Notes under the pieces: generated by a model
Databases searched by the model: none
Told to the model about the DNA's origin: nothing
Seen by the model: only the letters and a program-made list of their open reading frames with translations
NCBI RefSeq assembly: GCF_937891315.1
Contig: NZ_CALAGI010000154.1
Span: 1-11,421, forward strand
DNA length: 11,421 nt
Origin: an uncultured Amaricoccus sp.
GTDB taxonomy: Bacteria > Pseudomonadota > Alphaproteobacteria > Rhodobacterales > Rhodobacteraceae
Direction of reading: 5' to 3'
Position numbers and translations under genes: made by a program
Part shown: positions 6,420 to 11,421 of the stretch, in pieces
How positions within the stretch are numbered: the first letter of the stretch is position 1
How the letters are laid out: every line of letters begins with the position of its first letter

Positions 6420-7826
6420 ATGAGCAAAGAGTCCATTCTGAAATCCCTCAAAGAGGACGACATTCCGTATGTCGATATCCGCTTCACGGATCCGAAGGGC
6501 AAGCTGCAGCACGTGACCGTGTGCTCCGACCTCGTCGATGAGGATTTCCTCGACGAAGGCATGATGTTCGACGGCTCCTCGATCGCCGGCTGGAAGGGCA
6601 TCGAAGCCTCCGACATGAAGCTGATGATCGACACGGACAGCGCCTATGTCGATCCGTTCTTCGCGGAAAAGACCCTTTGCGTGCATTGTACCGTGGTCGA
6701 GCCCGACACGGGCGAGCCCTATGACCGCGACCCGCGCGGTACGGCCTCCAAGGCCGAGGCCTATCTGATCGCCAGCGGCGTGGGCGACAAGGCCTACATG
6801 GGCCCCGAGGCCGAGTTCTTCATCTTCGACGACGTTCGCTACGCCAACACGATCAACAAGGTCAGCTTCCAGATCGATGCGCTCGACGCGTCCTGGAACA
6901 CCGACACCGTCTACGAGATGGGCAATTCCGGTCACCGGCCCGGCCTGAAGGGCGGCTATTTCCCCGTCCCGCCCGTCGACACGATGCAGGACATCCGCGG
7001 CGAGATGCTGTCGACGATGAAGCGGATCGGCATGAAGGTCGACAAGCACCATCACGAGGTCGCCTCGCCGCAGCACGAGCTCGGCCTGATCTTCGGCACG
7101 CTGACCAAGCAGGCCGACGAGGTCCAGAAATACAAGTACATCGTCCAGCAGGTCGCCGCCGCCTATGGCAAATCCGCGACCTTCATGCCGAAGCCGTACT
7201 ACGGCGACAACGGCTCCGGCATGCATGTGAACATGTCGATCTACAAGGGCGGCAAGCCGGTCTTCGCCGGCGACAAATATGCCGACCTCAGCCAGGAGGC
7301 GCTCTATTTCATCGGCGGCCTGCTGCATCATGCGAAGTCGCTGAACGCCTTCACCAACCCGACCACCAACAGCTACAAGCGTCTGATCCCGGGTTTCGAG
7401 GCGCCGGTGCTGCGCGCCTATTCCGCGTCGAACCGCTCGGGCTGCGTCCGTATTCCGTGGACCGACAACCCGAAGGCCAAGCGCGTCGAGGCCCGTTTCC
7501 CCGATCCGCTGGCGAACCCCTATCTCGCCTTCTCGGCACTGCTGATGGCCGGCATCGACGGCATCAAGTCGAAGATCGACCCGGGCGAGGCGTCGGACAA
7601 GGACCTCTACGACCTGCCCCCCGAGGAACTGTCCGCGATCCCGACGGTCTGCGGAAGCTTGCGCGAAGCGCTCGACAGCCTGGCGGCCGACCACGACTAT
7701 CTCCTGGCCGGCGATGTCTTTACCCCCGGCCAGATCGAGAGCTATTCGGCGCTGCGCTGGAAGGAAGTCTACGCCTTCGAGCACACGCCGCATCCGATCG
7801 AATATCAGATGTACTACTCGGCCTGA
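6420..7826 (+). CDS. glnA: Type I glutamine synthetase (GSI-beta)
   Basis: This enzyme condenses ammonium and glutamate to glutamine with ATP, the first step of nitrogen assimilation, as a cytoplasmic dodecamer. The 468-residue product has the typical length. Visible motifs are MFDGSS (49-54), the metal-ligand region GPEAEFF (128-134), the ATP-binding signature KPYYGDNGSGMHVNMS (258-273), and NPTTNSYKRLIPG (313-325), which includes the glutamate-site loop. The adenylylation site is Tyr397 in KDLYDLPPEE, so activity should be turned down by GlnE adenylyltransferase under PII control. The start ATG at 6420 has AAGGA six bases upstream. It follows glnB by 80 bases in one operon and ends at a hairpin terminator. 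Confidence 0.98.
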   Translation: MSKESILKSLKEDDIPYVDIRFTDPKGKLQHVTVCSDLVDEDFLDEGMMFDGSSIAGWKGIEASDMKLMIDTDSAYVDPFFAEKTLCVHCTVVEPDTGEPYDRDPRGTASKAEAYLIASGVGDKAYMGPEAEFFIFDDVRYANTINKVSFQIDALDASWNTDTVYEMGNSGHRPGLKGGYFPVPPVDTMQDIRGEMLSTMKRIGMKVDKHHHEVASPQHELGLIFGTLTKQADEVQKYKYIVQQVAAAYGKSATFMPKPYYGDNGSGMHVNMSIYKGGKPVFAGDKYADLSQEALYFIGGLLHHAKSLNAFTNPTTNSYKRLIPGFEAPVLRAYSASNRSGCVRIPWTDNPKAKRVEARFPDPLANPYLAFSALLMAGIDGIKSKIDPGEASDKDLYDLPPEELSAIPTVCGSLREALDSLAADHDYLLAGDVFTPGQIESYSALRWKEVYAFEHTPHPIEYQMYYSA

Positions 7827-7853
7827 TCCTGTCCTTCAGGCATCGCATCCAGG

Positions 7854-7877
7854 GGGGCGGACCAGCCGGTCCGCCCC
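7854..7877 (+). terminator. Intrinsic terminator after glnA
   Basis: A perfect 10-bp stem, GGGGCGGACC with GGTCCGCCCC, has an AGCC tetraloop and is followed by TTCCCTTG. It starts 28 bases after the glnA stop and sits between the converging glnA and Sir2 genes. The T tract is better on the plus strand, so it mainly serves glnA, though the stem could also stop transcripts from the Sir2 side. Confidence 0.8.
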
Positions 7878-7890
7878 TTCCCTTGTCGAT

Positions 7891-8589
7891 TTACCCCAGC
7901 AGCCGCGCGACGAGCGCCGGCACGGTCTCCGTCGCCGGTCCGTAGAGGCTCTCGCCGAACAGTCCGGCCACGTCGGATGGTTCGAGATTGACCTCCATCG
8001 TCGGGATACCGAGATCCCCCGCCCTCGCCACGAAGCCCGCCGCCGGATAGACCGAGCCCGAGGTGCCGATCGCGACGAACCGATCCGCCGCCTCCAGCGC
8101 CGCCTCGATCTCCTCCATGCCGTAGGGCACCTCGCCGAACCAGACCACGTCCGGCCGCAGCCCGCCGGCGCGTCCGCAGCGCGGACAGGCAAGCTCCACC
8201 GCCAGATCCCCCCGCCAGTCCCGCCGCGTCCCGCAGTGGAGGCAAAGCGCGCGCGCGATCTCGCCATGCATGTGCCAGACCCGCCGCGAGCCGGCCCGTT
8301 CATGCAGGTCGTCGATATTCTGCGTGCAGAGAAACAGCTCGCCGCCCCGCGCCTCCAGTCGAGTCTCGAGCTCGGTCAGCGCGAAATGCGCGGCGTTCGG
8401 GGCGGCCGCCGCCATGTTCCGGCGCCGGAGGTTGTAGAATTCATGCACCGCGGCCGGATCCGCCGCGAAGCCTTCGGGCGTCGCGAGGCGCATCGGATCG
8501 AACCGGCTCCAGAGCCCGTCCACGCTGCGAAAGGTGCCGAGCCCGCTCTCGGCCGAAACCCCCGCCCCGGTCAGCGCGAAGACCTTCAT
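7891..8589 (-). CDS. cobB: Sir2-family NAD-dependent protein deacylase (CobB-type, class III)
   Basis: Sirtuins remove acyl groups from lysines using NAD+, releasing nicotinamide and O-acyl-ADP-ribose. The 232-residue cytoplasmic protein has the NAD-binding GAGVSAESG (8-16), TFR (19-21), QNID (90-93) and the catalytic His108 in HMHGE. A full zinc ribbon is present: Cys116, Cys119, Cys135 and Cys138. GTSGSVYPA (175-183) forms the second NAD-contact segment. FYNLRRR (51-57) supplies the Tyr52/Arg55 pair that in SIRT5 and CobB favours negatively charged acyl groups, so desuccinylase activity is likely alongside deacetylase. The ATG at 8589 overlaps the stop of the upstream gene as ATGA and has GGAG six bases upstream, implying translational coupling. 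The symbol is given by family resemblance. Confidence 0.93.
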   Translation of the reverse strand: MKVFALTGAGVSAESGLGTFRSVDGLWSRFDPMRLATPEGFAADPAAVHEFYNLRRRNMAAAAPNAAHFALTELETRLEARGGELFLCTQNIDDLHERAGSRRVWHMHGEIARALCLHCGTRRDWRGDLAVELACPRCGRAGGLRPDVVWFGEVPYGMEEIEAALEAADRFVAIGTSGSVYPAAGFVARAGDLGIPTMEVNLEPSDVAGLFGESLYGPATETVPALVARLLG

Positions 8590-9392
8590 GGCTCCGCTCC
8601 GAAGACATCCGGCCGCGCCGTGAGCAGCCGTTCCCGCTGGTCCGGGGTCAGGGCGTCCGGCTCGACCATGTAGGTGTGGATCGCAAAGACCACGGCCCGG
8701 CTGACCGGCAGCCGGGTGAAGGTCTGCCGCTCGACCCGGATATAGCGGCGGTCGTCCGGCGCCGGATGGTGGCGGTCGTGTTCGTGCCGGGGATTGTGCA
8801 GGTCGGTCTTGCCATAGACGAGCAGGTTCGCCCGCATGATCGGCTTGCCCTCGCGTATCCCGTCGAACAGCCGCTGCACCCGCCGGGCGATTTCCGCGTC
8901 GTAGCTCGCCACCGGCAGATGGATGCGCCCCAGCGTCCGCCCGAACTTCTCCGACAGCGTCCAGTTCGAGGGAAAGCAGACGAGCGCGCCGGTCATCACA
9001 TGCTCCGTCTCGCCCTCCGGCTTCTCCAGGATCACCAGATCCTCCTGCACCAGCCGCCCCGCGGCGATCAGCGGCGGGCCATCCAGCGGCACCGTCACCC
9101 CATCGGGTCGCGTCGCCGCGGCCTCCCCGATCCGATAGCCGGCGTCCGTTCCGACATGCGCGAGCACCATCCCGAGCAGTTCCCGCGCCGCCGGAAGCGC
9201 GCTGTCGGCCAGCGCATGCACGGCCTCGGGACGCTCGGCGATCAGCCGGTCGCGCAGGGCCATCTGCTCCGCATGGACCTCGTCGCGCTGCAACCAGGTC
9301 TCAGGCGCGATCGGCACGGTCCCGGGCAGGCGGAAGGTATGCTCCTCCATCCAGGGCGCGACCGGCAGCGAGGATTGAAAAATTCCCGTCAT
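8586..9392 (-). CDS. DUF3445 protein, heme-dependent oxidative N-demethylase-like
   Basis: The 268-residue product belongs to the DUF3445 family, whose characterised member is the alpha subunit of heme-dependent oxidative N-demethylase (a PAS-like heme-binding protein acting on small methylamines). Visible family landmarks are FPSNWTLSEKFGR (140-152), the following IHLPV (157-161), RANLLVYG (187-194), the RVERQTFTRLP core (219-229) and IHTYMV (238-243). A His-rich stretch, HNPRHEHDRHH (199-209), lies where relatives have a variable loop. I cannot assign the heme ligand by eye, and the substrate is unknown. No partner reductase subunits are in the window, so full demethylase activity is unproven. 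The ATG at 9392 has AAGGGG six bases upstream. It is the first gene of a two-gene unit with the Sir2 gene. Confidence 0.8.
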   Translation of the reverse strand: MTGIFQSSLPVAPWMEEHTFRLPGTVPIAPETWLQRDEVHAEQMALRDRLIAERPEAVHALADSALPAARELLGMVLAHVGTDAGYRIGEAAATRPDGVTVPLDGPPLIAAGRLVQEDLVILEKPEGETEHVMTGALVCFPSNWTLSEKFGRTLGRIHLPVASYDAEIARRVQRLFDGIREGKPIMRANLLVYGKTDLHNPRHEHDRHHPAPDDRRYIRVERQTFTRLPVSRAVVFAIHTYMVEPDALTPDQRERLLTARPDVFGAEP

Positions 9393-9403
9393 CCCAAACC
9401 CCT

Positions 9404-9431
9404 TTGCCGACGCCCACGAACAAGATATAGG
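9404..9431 (+). promoter_or_regulatory. Candidate sigma-70 promoter for parE
   Basis: TTGCCG (9404-9409), 16 bases, then TATAGG (9426-9431) lies in the 65-base gap between the divergent DUF3445 and parE genes. It would start transcription about 20 bases before the parE ATG. The same near-palindromic ATATAG core could serve as a -10 for the opposite strand (TATATC), but no convincing -35 was seen there. Confidence 0.4.
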
Positions 9432-9457
9432 AAGCCATCAGCAGTCCTTCGCTATCC

Positions 9458-11421
9458 ATGGCGAACGGCGATCAAAAAGAAAAGAGCCGCGCATTGGTTC
9501 ACGCACCGGATCTCTTCGGCGAGGATCCCTCGTCCCAGGCCTATGACGCCCATTCGATCGAGGTGCTCGAAGGGCTGGAGCCGGTCCGCAAGCGACCGGG
9601 CATGTATATCGGCGGCACCGACGAGCGTGCGCTGCACCATCTGGTCGCCGAGGTGCTCGACAATGCGATGGACGAGGCGGTCGCCGGCCATGCCAACCGG
9701 ATCGAGGTCGAGCTCAACGCGGATTTCTCGATCACCGTCCGCGACAATGGCCGGGGCATCCCGGTCGATCCGCATCCGCGGTTTCCCGACAAGTCGGCGC
9801 TCGAGGTCATCCTCTGCACGCTTCACGCCGGCGGCAAGTTCTCCGGCAAGGCCTATCAGACCTCGGGCGGCCTGCATGGTGTCGGCGTCTCGGTGGTGAA
9901 TGCGCTGTCGGACCATGTGCGGGTCGAGGTCGCGCGCAACAAGCAGCTCTATTTCCAGGAATTCTCGCGCGGGGTTCCGGTGGCGCCGCTGCGCCCGCTG
10001 GGGGCGACGCAGAACCGCCGCGGCACCACGGTCACCTTTCATCCAGACCCCCAGATCTTCGGCGCCGCCGCGCATTTCAAGCCGGCGCGGCTGCTGCGCA
10101 TGGCGCGCTCCAAGGCCTATCTCTTTTCCGGCGTCGAGATCCGCTGGAAATGCGATCCCGCCTGCCTCGCCCCCGGCGAAGACACGCCCGAAACAGCGGT
10201 GTTCCACTTCCCCGGCGGCATCGCCGACTATCTCGGCGAACGGCTGGCCGGCGCCCAGACCTATGCCGAGAAGCCGTTCGCGGGCCGGGTGGAATTCGCG
10301 GACCGGTTCGGCGGCGACACGATCGGCTCGGTCGAATGGGCGATCAACTGGACGCCGCAGCGCGACGCCTTCGTCTCCTCCTACTGCAACACCATCCATA
10401 CGCCCGAGGGCGGCACGCACGAAGCCGGGTTCTGGGCCGCGCTGCTCAAGGGCGTCCGCGCCTATGGCGAACTGACCTCGAACCGCAAGGCGGCGCAGAT
10501 CACCCGCGAGGATGTGATGGCCGGCGGCTGCGCCATGATCTCGGTCTTCATCCGCGATCCCGAATTCGTCGGCCAGACCAAGGACCGGCTGTCGACCCAG
10601 GACGCCGCCCGGCTGGTCGAGGGCGCGGTGCGCGATCATTTCGACAATTGGCTCGCCGCCGATACCCGGACCGCCGGGGCGATCCTCGACTATCTGGTGC
10701 TGAAGGCCGAGGAGCGGTTGCGCCGGCGCGCCGAGAAGGAGACCCAGCGCAAGACGGCGGTGAAGAAGCTGCGCCTGCCGGGCAAGCTCGCCGACTGCTC
10801 CGGCGCCAGCCGCGAAGGGTCGGAGCTGTTCCTGGTCGAGGGCGACAGCGCCGGCGGCTCCGCCAAGCAGGCGCGCGACCGCAAGACCCAGGCGGTGCTG
10901 CCGCTGCGTGGCAAGATCCTGAATGTGCTCGGCGCCGCCTCGTCGAAACTGACCCAGAACCAGGAGCTGGCCGATCTCTGCCAGGCAATGGGGGTGCAGG
11001 CCGGCTCGCGCTTCGACGTCGCCGACCTGCGCTACGAGAAGATCATCATCATGACCGACGCCGATGTCGACGGCGCACATATCGCCTCGCTGCTGATGAC
11101 CTTCTTCTTCACCCAGATGCGGCCGCTGATCGACCATGAACATCTCTATCTCGCCGCCCCGCCGCTCTACCGGCTGACCCAGGGCGCGCGATCGGTCTAT
11201 GTCTCGAACGACGCCGAGAAGGCGGCGCTGCTCGCGAAGGGTCTCGGCGGCCGCGGCAAGGTCGAGGTCAGCCGCTTCAAGGGCCTCGGCGAGATGATGC
11301 CGGCCCAGCTCAAGGACACCACCATGTCACCGGCGACCCGCACCCTGATCAAGGTGACGATCGCCGAGGACGAGGGCGAGACCGGCGACCTCGTCGAGCG
11401 CCTGATGGGCAAACGCCCCGA
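9458..11421 (+). CDS. parE: DNA topoisomerase IV subunit B (ParE), 3' end cut by the window
   Basis: ParE is the ATPase subunit of topoisomerase IV, which with ParC unlinks replicated chromosomes. The window holds 654 codons and the frame is open to the edge; relatives end roughly 20-30 residues later. The GHKL ATPase domain shows EVLDN (65-69) with the catalytic Glu65, DNGRG (96-100), GGKF (125-128) and GGLHGVG (137-143). The TOPRIM domain shows EGDSAGG from Glu461, PLRGKILNV, and the metal-binding Asp534, Asp536 and Asp538 in TDADVDG. The later RFKGLGEMMPAQLKDTTM segment fits ParE better than GyrB. The ATG at 9458 is the only ATG before the conserved region and an in-frame TAG lies at 9428-9430. 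There is no clear Shine-Dalgarno sequence. About 30 residues of poorly conserved leader precede the ATPase core. Confidence 0.96.
   Translation, partial: MANGDQKEKSRALVHAPDLFGEDPSSQAYDAHSIEVLEGLEPVRKRPGMYIGGTDERALHHLVAEVLDNAMDEAVAGHANRIEVELNADFSITVRDNGRGIPVDPHPRFPDKSALEVILCTLHAGGKFSGKAYQTSGGLHGVGVSVVNALSDHVRVEVARNKQLYFQEFSRGVPVAPLRPLGATQNRRGTTVTFHPDPQIFGAAAHFKPARLLRMARSKAYLFSGVEIRWKCDPACLAPGEDTPETAVFHFPGGIADYLGERLAGAQTYAEKPFAGRVEFADRFGGDTIGSVEWAINWTPQRDAFVSSYCNTIHTPEGGTHEAGFWAALLKGVRAYGELTSNRKAAQITREDVMAGGCAMISVFIRDPEFVGQTKDRLSTQDAARLVEGAVRDHFDNWLAADTRTAGAILDYLVLKAEERLRRRAEKETQRKTAVKKLRLPGKLADCSGASREGSELFLVEGDSAGGSAKQARDRKTQAVLPLRGKILNVLGAASSKLTQNQELADLCQAMGVQAGSRFDVADLRYEKIIIMTDADVDGAHIASLLMTFFFTQMRPLIDHEHLYLAAPPLYRLTQGARSVYVSNDAEKAALLAKGLGGRGKVEVSRFKGLGEMMPAQLKDTTMSPATRTLIKVTIAEDEGETGDLVERLMGKRP

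Noticed and set aside
6384..7793. Minus-strand ORF (469 codons) opposite glnA
   Set aside because: Its length mirrors glnA almost exactly and it shows no domain. It is the typical complementary-frame shadow of a G+C-rich gene.
9452..11143. Minus-strand ORF (563 codons) opposite parE
   Set aside because: It is antisense to the ParE ATPase and TOPRIM domains. ParE motifs are intact on the plus strand, so this ORF is a shadow.

Overview
The window is G+C-rich DNA from an alphaproteobacterium, most likely of the Rhodospirillales type. This rests on gene order (tRNA-Leu, tig, clpP, clpX; glnB, glnA), on the ClpX, trigger factor and ParE sequences, and on very strong G/C preference at third codon positions. 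No taxonomic search was run. It is mainly a housekeeping region with a few lineage-specific insertions. I found no CRISPR array, insertion sequence, prophage or obvious defence system.

Layout. Bases 1-5643 are read leftward (minus strand): tRNA-Leu(UAG), trigger factor (tig), a strong terminator, a gap of about 435 bases with no convincing gene, a GT4 glycosyltransferase, clpP, clpX, and then the broken remains of a NADPH-dependent FMN reductase at the left edge. The usual alphaproteobacterial order is tig-clpP-clpX-lon. Here a sugar transferase separates tig from clpP, and a decayed flavoprotein gene lies just downstream of clpX. Bases 5644-6000 form a divergent intergenic region with an A+T-rich island and an inverted repeat. 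Bases 6001-7826 are read rightward: glnB (PII signal protein) and glnA (type I glutamine synthetase), closed by a hairpin terminator. Bases 7891-9392 are a leftward two-gene unit, a DUF3445 (heme-dependent oxidative N-demethylase-like) protein and a Sir2 deacylase, joined by an ATGA stop/start overlap. From 9458 to the right edge runs parE (topoisomerase IV subunit B), which is cut off shortly before its expected end.

How the genes work together. Trigger factor, ClpP and ClpX form a protein-quality-control set: ribosome-bound chaperone, peptidase and unfoldase. PII and glutamine synthetase form the nitrogen-assimilation core, and both keep their uridylylation and adenylylation tyrosines (Tyr51 and Tyr397). 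Sir2 and the DUF3445 protein are translationally coupled, which suggests a functional link not evident from the separate families. ParE is the ATPase subunit of the chromosome decatenase.

Items most worth a second look are the histidine cluster in trigger factor, the Sir2/DUF3445 coupling, the glycosyltransferase inside the tig-clpP interval, the FMN reductase pseudogene, and the dyad elements upstream of glnB and glnA. None of these amounts to clear evidence of a new biological system.
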